From assembly GCF_024168645.1 (NCBI RefSeq), contig NZ_JALJWF010000001.1, positions 2,347,001 to 2,411,000 of the forward strand: a stretch of DNA of 64,000 nt, read 5' to 3'. This DNA is from Pseudomonas sp. GGS8. GTDB taxonomy: Bacteria > Pseudomonadota > Gammaproteobacteria > Pseudomonadales > Pseudomonadaceae. Made by a program: the position numbers and the translations under genes. The notes beneath the pieces were generated by a model, which ran no database searches, was not told where the DNA came from, and saw nothing but the letters and a program-made list of their open reading frames with translations. Each line of letters begins with the position of its first letter. The first letter of the stretch is position 1. Below are positions 11,067 through 18,963 of the stretch, piece by piece.

Positions 11067-12131
11067 ATGGCACTTATCAGCATGCGCCAGATGCTGGACC
11101 ACGCAGCCGAGTTCGGCTACGGCGTTCCAGCCTTCAACGTCAACAACCTTGAGCAGATGCGCGCCATCATGGAAGCCGCTGACAAGACTGACTCCCCGGT
11201 GATCGTCCAGGCTTCGGCCGGTGCTCGCAAATACGCAGGCGCCCCGTTCCTGCGTCACCTGATCCTGGCGGCCATCGAAGAATTCCCGCACATTCCGGTG
11301 TGCATGCACCAAGACCACGGCACCAGCCCTGACGTCTGCCAGCGCTCCATTCAACTGGGCTTCAGCTCGGTGATGATGGACGGTTCCCTGGGCGAAGACG
11401 GTAAGACCCCGACCGACTACGACTACAACGTGCGCGTTACCCAACAAACCGTAGCCATGGCTCACGCCTGCGGCGTATCGGTAGAAGGCGAACTGGGCTG
11501 CCTGGGCTCGCTGGAAACCGGCATGGCCGGTGAAGAAGACGGCATCGGCGCCGAAGGCGTTCTGGATCACAGCCAAATGCTGACCGACCCGGAAGAAGCC
11601 GCGGACTTCGTCAAACGCACCCAAGTCGACGCCCTGGCCATCGCCATTGGCACCAGCCACGGCGCGTACAAGTTCACCAAGCCGCCTACCGGCGACGTGC
11701 TGGCCATCGACCGCATCAAAGAAATCCACAAACGCATCCCGAACACCCACCTGGTGATGCATGGTTCGTCTTCGGTTCCGCAAGAGTGGCTGGCGATCAT
11801 CAACCAGTACGGCGGCGACATCAAAGAAACCTACGGTGTACCGGTTGAAGAAATCGTCGAAGGCATCAAGCACGGCGTGCGCAAGGTCAACATCGATACT
11901 GACCTGCGTCTGGCGTCCACCGGTGCGATGCGTCGGTTGATGGCGACCAACCCGAGCGAGTTTGATCCGCGTAAGTTCTTTGGCGCGACTGTGACGGCGA
12001 TGCGTGATGTGTGTATCGCTCGTTATGAAGCGTTTGGTACTGCCGGTAATGCTTCGAAGATCAAGCCGATCTCGTTGGAAGCGATGTTCCAGCGTTACCT
12101 GAAAGGCGAGTTGAACGCTAAGGTGAACTAA
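11067..12131 (+). CDS. fba: Class II fructose-1,6-bisphosphate aldolase
   Basis: A 354-residue zinc-dependent aldolase of the class II, subtype B length. It interconverts fructose-1,6-bisphosphate with DHAP and glyceraldehyde-3-phosphate. Zinc-ligand motifs [21 protein letters not shown] and [10 protein letters not shown] are intact, and VNIDTDLR follows. CGGGAGA precedes the ATG. The last 11 codons ([11 protein letters not shown]) and the following terminator are duplicated 1.76 kb downstream, on the far side of hipBA. Confidence 0.98.
   Translation: MALISMRQMLDHAAEFGYGVPAFNVNNLEQMRAIMEAADKTDSPVIVQASAGARKYAGAPFLRHLILAAIEEFPHIPVCMHQDHGTSPDVCQRSIQLGFSSVMMDGSLGEDGKTPTDYDYNVRVTQQTVAMAHACGVSVEGELGCLGSLETGMAGEEDGIGAEGVLDHSQMLTDPEEAADFVKRTQVDALAIAIGTSHGAYKFTKPPTGDVLAIDRIKEIHKRIPNTHLVMHGSSSVPQEWLAIINQYGGDIKETYGVPVEEIVEGIKHGVRKVNIDTDLRLASTGAMRRLMATNPSEFDPRKFFGATVTAMRDVCIARYEAFGTAGNASKIKPISLEAMFQRYLKGELNAKVN
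12100..12129 (+). repeat. Direct repeat, left copy (native fba 3' end)
   Basis: Thirty bases identical to 13862-13891, encoding the C-terminal residues of Fba (KGELNAKVN region). This is the left boundary of the hipBA cassette. Confidence 0.9.
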
Positions 12132-12159
12132 GCCTTAGAATTTGACCCGTGTTGTGAAG

Positions 12160-12183
12160 AACCCGCCGAGAGGCGGGTTTTTT
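12160..12183 (+). terminator. fba terminator (copy 1)
   Basis: Hairpin AACCCGCCGAGAGGCGGGTT followed by a T run, 28 bases after the fba stop. The same hairpin recurs at 13921. Confidence 0.92.
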
Positions 12184-12210
12184 CTGGGCAGGGATTTTTG
12201 CGCACAATAA

Positions 12211-13410
12211 CTACCCAAAAGTCAGAGAAAATGGCGCTGCCACTTGCTCAATGGCACTGACCACATGAGGCGCCTGTTCCCGATACTCAGGATAGCGTTC
12301 AAGTACTGCTTCAACCGAGGCAAGCAATTGCTGAATGCGCTCCTGAGGTCGCTCGATCTCACAGGTGCGCGCAAACTCAAGCAGTCCTTGCCGCGAGGCA
12401 AACATTGACTTGTTGCCCGCCAGATCCAAAGCCAAAACATCTTCCGGAATATAGGCCGTGGTGTTAACGATGTCGTAGGCCGGCGCCAGGCGTGCATCGC
12501 GTTGCGTAGGATCGGAATAGAGCAATCCGAAGTTTTTCAAATGAGCGTCGCCATTCCCGACAATACAGCTCAGGGCAACGCTATCGAAGAGTTGATCAAG
12601 GGAGGTGCGTAAATGCTTAGTCGGGCAGAACACACGAATAGCCTTGGCGATTGCCGCATAGCTTTTGCTGTACTTCTGGTTAGCCGATAGCCCCATCAAC
12701 ACCGCCATGTCTTCAAATCCAATTGGGTTGAGCTGGTCGTCGCGATCAAAGCGACGCATGACAAACAGCTTGGCATTATCGGAAAGGTAAAACGGCGGAA
12801 CGGGAATACCGGCCTCCTTCGCAATGGACATGCAAAGGAACTCGTTGATTGCCAGACCGGGAAATTCGTCTCGGCCACTTTTGATAATCAGGTCCGAGGT
12901 TTTCGATGTCACCCGTGGCAATCCGGTTTCCAGGCGTTCCGGTACCAACACTTTGGGTTGAACGCCAGAAATGCCGGCACGCAGGATGTAGCGATCAAGA
13001 ATGTCAGCGAAGATATCTTCCGTGCCGTCCCATGTCAGAATCTCTTCGAGTTTCTCCCCCGGAAATTGTTGCTCCTCCAGCAAGGCGTCAACCGTTTCAG
13101 ACCGCAGTTGCACCCTGCCAATGGGCGAAGTGCTGCCGGAAAGCGCCAGCAAAAGCATCGGATCGACATTCACGGTCTTAGCCAATCGATTGCGCAGTTG
13201 CTCCAATACATAGCCTTCCGGCAGATTCATCTGAAAAACAGGATGGAGTTCGCGCCGACGAAACTCGTCATGCCTTACTGGCATCGACAAGCTGATAGCC
13301 ATTTCTGGCGATGCATCTTCGTGATAACGGAATGTGAAGTCTTCGGCATCGCTGAAAAGCCTGCCGCTACGCCCCTCAGGCGTGCTGACTTTGAGAGAGG
13401 ACATCTTCAT
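12211..13410 (-). CDS. hipA: HipA-family serine/threonine kinase toxin
   Basis: A 399-residue HipA-like kinase. The N-terminal couple-HipA domain is followed by the kinase core: a Gly-rich segment GISGVQPK (the region of the autophosphorylated serine), catalytic GNGDAHLKNFG, and metal-binding PAYDIV, all intact. HipA toxins phosphorylate targets such as glutamyl-tRNA synthetase and cause dormancy; the target here is unknown. It overlaps the hipB stop by four bases (ATGA), so the two are translationally coupled. Base composition is visibly less GC-rich than the flanking fba and PL7 genes, suggesting acquisition, and the cassette is flanked by a direct repeat of the fba end. Confidence 0.93.
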   Translation of the reverse strand: MKMSSLKVSTPEGRSGRLFSDAEDFTFRYHEDASPEMAISLSMPVRHDEFRRRELHPVFQMNLPEGYVLEQLRNRLAKTVNVDPMLLLALSGSTSPIGRVQLRSETVDALLEEQQFPGEKLEEILTWDGTEDIFADILDRYILRAGISGVQPKVLVPERLETGLPRVTSKTSDLIIKSGRDEFPGLAINEFLCMSIAKEAGIPVPPFYLSDNAKLFVMRRFDRDDQLNPIGFEDMAVLMGLSANQKYSKSYAAIAKAIRVFCPTKHLRTSLDQLFDSVALSCIVGNGDAHLKNFGLLYSDPTQRDARLAPAYDIVNTTAYIPEDVLALDLAGNKSMFASRQGLLEFARTCEIERPQERIQQLLASVEAVLERYPEYREQAPHVVSAIEQVAAPFSLTFG

Positions 13411-13658
13411 TCGAATAAATCCCCAAGCTCTTCAAGGGTCGGCATAGCAGCTGGAACGACAGCAAGCTCACAATCCAGAGCGCCAAGGACGCGCGCATAG
13501 GCGATCATGCCGACAGACAGAGTACCTTTCTCTACTGCGATGACTTTGTATCGTGTCAGTCCCGCGAGGTCGGCAAGCTGTGCTTGCGTCAGACCGCGAT
13601 TTATACGTTTTTCGCGTATTTGGTTGCCGAGACGGCTGATCAACAGAAAATAATCCAT
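13407..13658 (-). CDS. hipB: HipB-family antitoxin (Xre helix-turn-helix)
   Basis: An 83-residue Xre-type DNA-binding protein (GNQIREKRINRGLTQAQLADLAGLTRYKVIAVEKG) that should neutralise HipA and repress the operon. The ATG at 13656-13658 was preferred because GGAAG lies six bases upstream; a GTG 18 bases earlier is also in frame. A plausible promoter lies upstream on the minus strand (TTGATA, 17 bases, TACATT), overlapping the short palindrome at 13692-13701, where autoregulation may act. Confidence 0.9.
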   Translation of the reverse strand: MDYFLLISRLGNQIREKRINRGLTQAQLADLAGLTRYKVIAVEKGTLSVGMIAYARVLGALDCELAVVPAAMPTLEELGDLFE

Positions 13659-13691
13659 GTTCCGCTTCCGTAACACTCATAGCTGAATGTA

Positions 13692-13701
13692 GCGTATACG
13701 C
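13692..13701. promoter_or_regulatory. Short palindrome in the hipBA promoter, candidate HipB operator
   Basis: GCGTATACGC is a perfect 10-bp palindrome inside the spacer of the predicted hipB promoter. It is weak evidence on its own because it is short. Confidence 0.4.
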
Positions 13702-13800
13702 AACATGTTATCAACGTCGTATCTAAGTCCACGGCCATCGGCGACACGGGATCGTAGAGCGTCAAAACCCACCAACGCATCCCGACACCGACGAAAGGAA

Positions 13801-13850
13801 ACACCCATTAGCCGGTCTCGAGTCAGGTTAATGGGCGTCCTTTTGTTTGT
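13801..13850 (+). terminator. Terminator-like hairpin between hipB and the duplicated fba tail
   Basis: ACACCCATTA pairs with TAATGGGCGT (one G-T wobble) across an 18-base loop, followed by CCTTTTGTTTGTT on the plus strand. No plus-strand gene is seen upstream within the cassette, so it may be a relic of the source locus or the end of a small RNA. Confidence 0.5.
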
Positions 13851-13861
13851 TCTTTGGTATT

Positions 13862-13891
13862 TGAAAGGCGAGTTGAACGCTAAGGTGAACT
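13862..13891 (+). repeat. Direct repeat, right copy (duplicated fba 3' end)
   Basis: Thirty bases identical to 12100-12129, keeping the reading of the Fba tail ([10 protein letters not shown]) and ending in TGA instead of TAA. It is followed by a second copy of the fba terminator. It marks the right boundary of the inserted hipBA segment. Confidence 0.9.
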
Positions 13892-13920
13892 GAGCCTGAG
13901 CGTTAAGCTGCGTTGATAAA

Positions 13921-13944
13921 AACCCGCCGAGAGGCGGGTTTTTT
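13921..13944 (+). terminator. fba terminator (copy 2)
   Basis: The same hairpin, AACCCGCCGAGAGGCGGGTT plus T run, as at 12160, 29 bases after the duplicated fba tail. Confidence 0.9.
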
Positions 13945-13986
13945 ATTGGGGGCAAGTTTGCTTGCCTCGCACCAGTCGAGCCGCGA

Positions 13987-14349
13987 TTACTCTTTCGGTT
14001 CGACGTGATCCAGCGCCTGATTCACCGCCAGTTCACCGAGCATGACCACTTGCGCAATGCCCAGTAGGGTCTTGCGATGTGAGGTTTCCAGCAGCGCGGC
14101 GAAATTGTTGAGCATGAGGGTGGCCGACCCGAGTGTTTCGCTGGCGTTGGCCAGCAGGGCTTCGGTGTTGTACTTCGGATTGGCCAAGTACATGGGCTCG
14201 GGTTCGTGGGTGGTGGCCATGATCTGGGCGGCCGGGTTGAGGTAATGGTCGAGGGCGCGCTCGGCGGCTTCGTAGAATTTTTTTGAATCGGGGGATTCGT
14301 AGGGGGATGCCGGGTCTGTGACCGGCGGATTTGGAGTTGGTTTGAACAT
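13987..14349 (-). CDS. DUF6124 family protein (function unknown)
   Basis: A 120-residue soluble protein starting MFKPTPNPPVTDPASPYESP, the opening typical of a Pseudomonas paralogous family now called DUF6124. It has a Pro-rich N-terminus followed by two helical stretches (KKFYEAAERALDHYL; LGSATLMLNNFAALLETSHRKTL). No signal peptide, membrane segment or catalytic motif is visible. The ATG at 14347-14349 was chosen over a longer in-frame start because it gives the family N-terminus. Its 5' region contains a highly structured element (14389-14559). Confidence 0.8.
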   Translation of the reverse strand: MFKPTPNPPVTDPASPYESPDSKKFYEAAERALDHYLNPAAQIMATTHEPEPMYLANPKYNTEALLANASETLGSATLMLNNFAALLETSHRKTLLGIAQVVMLGELAVNQALDHVEPKE

Positions 14350-14388
14350 TGGAATGGTATACCTCTCAGTAGAGCCGCAACCAATCTC

Positions 14389-14559
14389 GCTACTAAACGA
14401 AATGGGTGGCAGCTGTGCGCAAGTTAGTAGACCGGACACCAATCCAAAATCCGGCGCACCCTAGGGCGCCATGCGCACAGCCACCATCAAGCGCAGGCGT
14501 AAGCCTGACTGAATGGCACTTGTGCAGCCATTGAGGAAAGGTAGAGCGGGCTACTAAAC
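14389..14559. other. Structured element upstream of the DUF6124 gene (candidate leader RNA)
   Basis: The decamer GCTACTAAAC occurs at 14389-14398 and 14550-14559. Between them, CTGTGCGC (14413-14420) pairs with GCGCACAG (14473-14480), and the stem extends through GGTGG/CCACC with a small bulge. Inside it lie CCGGA/TCCGG (14432-14436 with 14450-14454) and the partly competing GGCGC/GCGCC. GTTAGTAG (14423-14430) is nearly complementary to both decamers. The layout resembles a multi-branched RNA with alternative pairings. No known RNA family was recognised. Confidence 0.5.
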
Positions 14560-14717
14560 CCGATCACTGCGAATCAGTGACACGAATCAAGTTACCGATG
14601 GCCTCCCAGACGCACAAGTCGGCGGATTCTGGCGTACCTGTAGGCGGTGACGCAAGCCGTTGTAGGCCTCATGAAGTAACGCTGAGTGTCTTTAAACGTT
14701 GGCGTTTAAGTGGGGGC
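14560..14717. other. Noncoding stretch between the structured element and a REP pair
   Basis: No convincing gene is seen. Short inverted repeats are present, including CACTG/CAGTG near 14566 and TTAAACG/CGTTTAA near 14692-14708. This stretch probably holds the promoter of the DUF6124 gene, but no confident -35/-10 pair was found. Confidence 0.4.
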
Positions 14718-14850
14718 TGTGGCGAGGGGGCTTGCCCCCGTTCGGCGGCGTGGCCGCCGTAAACTGGGTGGCGCGGTGCATCAGCAGGAATGGGGTGGCA
14801 GGGTTTGGGGCTGCTATCGCAGCCCAACGGGGGCAAGCCCCCTCACCACA
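14718..14850. repeat. Paired REP, GAGGGGGCTTGCCCCC family
   Basis: Arms TGTGGCGAGGGGGCTTGCCC... and the near-complement GGGGGCAAGCCCCCTCACCACA flank a spacer of about 75 bases between two minus-strand genes. Confidence 0.9.
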
Positions 14851-14888
14851 ATGGGTGGATTCCTACGAGGCTATGGAGGATCGTCGCC

Positions 14889-15557
14889 TTAGATATCGTG
14901 ATCGATATCCAGCTTGCTGAACGTCACTTCCCCGCCTTCAGTGGTGTACCCGGTGTTGTCCTGCACATAAACCCCAGCCTTGAAGTACAACAGTTTGTCA
15001 CGCCACATCGTGCTGATGTCGGTGTCCCACTGGTAGCCCGCCGCGCTGATGCCCAATGCACCACCCGGGCTGAGGTGGATGAGGTAGGAGAATTCCTGAT
15101 TGAGTTTCACGCCGGTGGCGATGGTGATGACCCGGGCGGTGTCGTCGTCGGGGTGCATGCGGACTTTGGCGACGATGTTGCCGGTCGCGCTGTAGTCCTT
15201 GTATTGATACTCGACCTTCACCATGGGCTTCTGGCTGTTGAAGGCGTGGATCTGGCCAATGACGATCTTGCCCGAGCTGGGCACCTGGCTGACCGAGAGG
15301 GTGGCACGCAGGGAGTTGTCTGCGTCAGGGTAGTACCAGTTTTTCAGCGTGCCGTTGCTGTAGGTTTCGCGCAGTTCGGTGCGCGGGTAGATCGCGTTTT
15401 CGGTTTTGGAGCCGGTTACCGGGGACCAGAAAAACAAGGTGCCGGTGTCGGAGTGGAAGTATTGATCCTTGAAACCGTCTACCAGCTTGGCTGTTTCGAC
15501 GGTGTACGGCGGACTGCCGACAGGAACGCTGAGGTTCCAGGTTGCGAGATCGATCAT
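14889..15557 (-). CDS. Polysaccharide lyase family 7 (alginate lyase)
   Basis: A 222-residue single-domain PL7 enzyme. The three family active-site strands are intact: RTELRE, QIHA and YFKAGVYVQ, carrying the Arg, Gln/His and Tyr used in beta-elimination of uronates. No signal peptide is present, so the protein is probably intracellular or released by another route; single-domain, leaderless PL7 proteins of this size are known in Pseudomonas. Substrate preference (poly-M or poly-G) cannot be read with certainty. No alginate genes are nearby. Confidence 0.92.
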   Translation of the reverse strand: MIDLATWNLSVPVGSPPYTVETAKLVDGFKDQYFHSDTGTLFFWSPVTGSKTENAIYPRTELRETYSNGTLKNWYYPDADNSLRATLSVSQVPSSGKIVIGQIHAFNSQKPMVKVEYQYKDYSATGNIVAKVRMHPDDDTARVITIATGVKLNQEFSYLIHLSPGGALGISAAGYQWDTDISTMWRDKLLYFKAGVYVQDNTGYTTEGGEVTFSKLDIDHDI

Positions 15558-15876
15558 AATTCAAGCTTCCACATTTTTTACTGCACGTGCGTGCCAGAAG
15601 CTCTAGCTCGCGCCTTCTAGGCGGTCTTTATAAGCGCTGAAAGCCTGTTTGTTAATGCCCGTCCGGCAGTTGGTTGGCGTCAACATCCTGTCGAAATGCC
15701 ATCCTTCCCGGTTTATAAGGCTTGTAGGACTTACCGTTAGTCGGCTATATGAAACTTTACCGAAGTGATAGCAAACCAGCGGCTTCTGCTTTCCTGGATC
15801 CGGGTCTAGAGTGAAGTCGCATATGTGACCGGTTTTAACAAAAGGCCGGCCTGACGTCCCGAACAAGAGATGCAGC
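15558..15876. other. Divergent intergenic region, no gene seen
   Basis: A 319-base gap between the divergent PL7 lyase and the REC-GGDEF-EAL gene. It presumably carries both promoters. No repeat, hairpin or recognised operator stood out. Confidence 0.4.
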
Positions 15877-18000
15877 ATGGAATGCGCACAACCTACGCCA
15901 GCTGAAGGCAACTCAATCCTGTTAATTGTCGATGATTACCCTGAAAACCTGATCAGCATGCGTGCGTTGCTACAACGCCAGGACTGGCAGGTCATGACCG
16001 CGGCTTCCGGTTTTGAAGCCCTTGGCCTGTTACTCGAACACGATGTCGACCTGGTGCTGCTGGATGTGCAGATGCCGGGCATGGACGGTTTCGAAGTGGC
16101 GCGCTTGATGCGTGGCAGCCAGCGAACCCGTCTCACGCCAATCATTTTTCTTACCGCCAACGAACAATCCCAGGATGCCGTGATCAAGGGCTACGCCAGT
16201 GGCGCGGTGGACTACCTGTTCAAACCGTTCGACCCGCAAATTCTCAAACTCAAAGTCCAGGCCCTGCTCGAGCACCAGCGTAATCGCCGCGCGTTGCAGC
16301 GGTTGAGCCATGATCTGGAAGTGGCCCGAGCCTTCAATGCCTCGGTGCTGGACAATGCGGCCGAAGGCATTCTGGTGGTGAGTGAGGACGGGCTGATTCG
16401 CTTCGCCAACCCGGCGATGTCTCGCTTGCTCAATGCCACGGTGAACGACCTGCAAGGCAAAGAGTTTCTGGATTTCCTGCAAAAACCGCACATCCCGATC
16501 TGGGCCGATTCCGAGTTGTTTGCCGGTTACAAACGCGGTGAAACCCTGCGCCTGCACGATGCGCTGCTGCGCACCGCGCCCGGTCAGCAAGTGCCGGTGG
16601 CGTTGTCTTGCGCGCCGTTACCCGCCGAACAACATGCGATGGTGGTGACGGTGCTGGATATGTCGGTGGTGCACCATCTGCATCAGCAGCTTGAGTTTCA
16701 GGCAGTGACCGATCCTCTGACCGGGCTGCTCAATCGGCGGGGGTTCTACCAGACTGTTGAAAATCTGCTGCTGCGCGGTGAACGGTCCGACAGCACCTGG
16801 GTGCTGTTGTACCTGGACCTCGACGGTTTCAAACGGGTCAATGATTCTCTCGGCCACGATGCCGGTGACCGGGTGCTGCGCTGGGTGTCCGAGCAGTTGA
16901 AGGCTTGTCTGCGGCCCTTCGATATTCTGGCGCGGATGGGCGGCGATGAGTTCACTGCGCTGCTGGATCTTGAACTTCCCGAGCAGGCGGCAAAGATTGC
17001 CGAGAAACTCATCGAGCGGGTGTCGATCTGTCAGCAGATCGAAGGCATGGACATCGCCTTGGGCGCCAGTATCGGCATCGCCACTTATCCCGATTGCGGG
17101 GCTAATCTGGACGGGCTGATGCGCGCTTCCGACATTGCCATGTACGAAGCCAAACGCGCCGGGCGTCAGCAATATCGCTTCTACGATCACGAAATGAACG
17201 GTCGGGCGCGCTCGCGGCTGATGCTTGAAGAAAGCGTGCGCACGGCCATCGAGAACCGCGATTTCAACCTGGTGTATCAACCCCAGGTAGCGATTGCCGA
17301 TGGCCAGATCCGCGGGTTCGAAGCGTTGCTGCGCTGGCAGCACCCAAGTGTCGGCGATGTGCCGCCAGGGCTGTTTTTGCCGTTGCTGGAAGAGGCGCGG
17401 TTGATCAGTCGCCTGGGAAGCTGGATTTACCATCGCGGGGCCAAACAGCGAAAAGCCTGGGAAACCTTGTTTGCCGAAGACCTGGTGCTGGGCGTCAGTT
17501 TGAGCAATACGCAATTCGGTTTGCCCAATCTGGTCACCGAGCTGCGTCAGGTGCTGGAACGCCATGGCCTGAAGCCGCAGCAGCTGGAAGTCGAGGTCAC
17601 GGAAGAGGCCTTGATGTCTAACCCCGACGAGACCCGCAAACAACTGCGTTTGCTGCGCAATCTGGGGGTGCGGGTGGCGCTGGATGACTTCGGCTCCGGG
17701 GCTTGTTCGCTGGCGCATTTGCGCGACCTGGAACTGGACACGCTAAAGCTCGACCGGCATTTGATCGCCCGGTTGCCGGGCTCCGAACGGGATGCGGCGC
17801 TGGCACGCAGTGTCATCGATTTGTGCAAACGGTTAGGTCTGCTGGTGATCGCCGAAGGGGTTGAAACGGTGGCGCAATATGAGTGGTTGCAAGCCAACGG
17901 TTGCCAATATGTGCAGGGCTTTCTGGTGGCGCGGCCGTTGATGGCCGAGGACACCGGTCACTTTGTCGAGCCGTTCGACTGGGGCGCGCTGACGAGTTGA
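15877..18000 (+). CDS. Response regulator with PAS-like, GGDEF and EAL domains (c-di-GMP turnover)
   Basis: A 707-residue cytosolic protein. The REC domain (about 12-130) has its phospho-acceptor at Asp63 (LLDVQMPGMDG). A PAS-like segment (about 155-265) follows. The GGDEF domain has an intact GGDEF at 355-359 and an inhibitory site RPFD at 346-349. The EAL domain starts with EALLR at 482 and keeps VTEEA, DDFGSG, KLD and EGVE. The Asn expected in the VNLS-type motif of active EAL domains is Ser541 (GVSLSNTQF), which may weaken phosphodiesterase activity. Diguanylate cyclase activity looks intact. No partner sensor kinase is adjacent. Confidence 0.93.
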   Translation: MECAQPTPAEGNSILLIVDDYPENLISMRALLQRQDWQVMTAASGFEALGLLLEHDVDLVLLDVQMPGMDGFEVARLMRGSQRTRLTPIIFLTANEQSQDAVIKGYASGAVDYLFKPFDPQILKLKVQALLEHQRNRRALQRLSHDLEVARAFNASVLDNAAEGILVVSEDGLIRFANPAMSRLLNATVNDLQGKEFLDFLQKPHIPIWADSELFAGYKRGETLRLHDALLRTAPGQQVPVALSCAPLPAEQHAMVVTVLDMSVVHHLHQQLEFQAVTDPLTGLLNRRGFYQTVENLLLRGERSDSTWVLLYLDLDGFKRVNDSLGHDAGDRVLRWVSEQLKACLRPFDILARMGGDEFTALLDLELPEQAAKIAEKLIERVSICQQIEGMDIALGASIGIATYPDCGANLDGLMRASDIAMYEAKRAGRQQYRFYDHEMNGRARSRLMLEESVRTAIENRDFNLVYQPQVAIADGQIRGFEALLRWQHPSVGDVPPGLFLPLLEEARLISRLGSWIYHRGAKQRKAWETLFAEDLVLGVSLSNTQFGLPNLVTELRQVLERHGLKPQQLEVEVTEEALMSNPDETRKQLRLLRNLGVRVALDDFGSGACSLAHLRDLELDTLKLDRHLIARLPGSERDAALARSVIDLCKRLGLLVIAEGVETVAQYEWLQANGCQYVQGFLVARPLMAEDTGHFVEPFDWGALTS

Positions 18001-18045
18001 ATTCGCTACACTGGCGACCTCTTCGTGACGCGTGTTGCCGCTCCA

Positions 18046-18537
18046 ATGACTGTGTTGAAATACCTCCAGGCCTATCCCGCCGCGTTGCAGGACCAGGTGC
18101 GTCAGCTGATCGCCGAAGGTCGGCTGGGCGATTACCTGAGCCAGCGCTATCCGGAAAAACACGGGGTGCAGAGCGACAAGGCGCTATACGCCTATGCCCT
18201 GGACCTCAAGCAGGAATACCTGCGTAACGCCCCGGCCATCGACAAGGTGTTGTTCGACAACCGCCTGGACCTGACCCACCGCGCGCTCGGTCTGCACACC
18301 GCGATCTCACGGGTGCAGGGTGGCAAGCTCAAGGCCAAGAAAGAAATTCGCATCGCCTCGCTGTTCAAGGACGCGGCGCCGCAGTTTCTGAAAATGATCG
18401 TGGTGCACGAGCTGGCGCACTTCAAAGAGTCGGATCACAACAAGGCGTTCTACAAGCTGTGCGAGCACATGTTGCCGGGGTATCACCAGGTGGAGTTCGA
18501 TTTGCGGGTGTACCTGACGTGGCGGGATATGCACTGA
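18046..18537 (+). CDS. YgjP-like zinc metallopeptidase-fold protein
   Basis: A 163-residue protein with the HExxH zinc motif in VVHELAHFKESDHNKAFYKLCEHMLPGY, including the downstream His, as in the YgjP/DUF45 (M48-like) family. No signal peptide or membrane segment is seen, so it is cytosolic. The substrate is not known. ATG at 18046 gives the usual start MTVLKYLQAYP; a GTG 21 bases earlier is in frame but lacks a better ribosome site. It lies 45 bases after the GGDEF-EAL gene. Confidence 0.82.
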   Translation: MTVLKYLQAYPAALQDQVRQLIAEGRLGDYLSQRYPEKHGVQSDKALYAYALDLKQEYLRNAPAIDKVLFDNRLDLTHRALGLHTAISRVQGGKLKAKKEIRIASLFKDAAPQFLKMIVVHELAHFKESDHNKAFYKLCEHMLPGYHQVEFDLRVYLTWRDMH

Positions 18538-18568
18538 ACAAATCTGCTAATTAATCGGGAGCGCATGG

Positions 18569-18865
18569 ATGGACGTGAGCAAGACCAAGAGCAGCTTCTA
18601 CCGCCGATTGTACGTGGCGTACCTGATCGACAGCGGGCTGGCCAGCAGCGTCCCGGCGTTGACCGAGGTGACCGGCATGCCTCGGCGCACGGCCCAGGAC
18701 ACCATCGCGGCGTTGGCGGATCTGGATATCATTTGTGAATTCGAGCAGGAAGAAGGCGCGCGCAACCATGCGGGACGCTATCGGATTCGCGAGTGGGGGG
18801 CGATTGATCGGGGGTGGATCGAGCGTAATCTGCGGCAGATTAAAGCGGTGCTGGAGTATCCCTGA
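18569..18865 (+). CDS. Small winged helix-turn-helix protein
   Basis: A 98-residue protein that reads as a single winged helix: helices in KSSFYRRLYVAYLIDSG and VPALTEVTGMPRRTAQDTIAAL, then a basic wing (EEGARNHAGRYRIREWG). It probably binds DNA; no target or ligand is known. GGGAG precedes the ATG. It is 31 bases downstream of the YgjP-like gene and may be co-transcribed with it. Confidence 0.75.
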   Translation: MDVSKTKSSFYRRLYVAYLIDSGLASSVPALTEVTGMPRRTAQDTIAALADLDIICEFEQEEGARNHAGRYRIREWGAIDRGWIERNLRQIKAVLEYP

Positions 18866-18891
18866 GGTTTTGCGGTGTTGCAGATGACGCC

Positions 18892-18958
18892 TTCGCGGGC
18901 AAGCCTCGCTCCTACAGGGGGTTCACTGTTCCTGTGGGAGCGGGCTTGCCCGCGATGA
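18892..18958. repeat. REP pair, GGGCTTGCCCGC subfamily
   Basis: Inverted arms (TTCGCGGGCAAGCCTCGCTC, slightly degenerate, and GGGAGCGGGCTTGCCCGCGA) lie between convergent genes. Confidence 0.88.
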
Positions 18959-18963
18959 GGCCC

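Noticed and set aside
13705..13893. 62-codon frame ending in the duplicated fba tail ([11 protein letters not shown])
   Set aside because: The fusion to the fba tail is a by-product of the duplication; upstream there is no ribosome site and the frame crosses a terminator-like hairpin.
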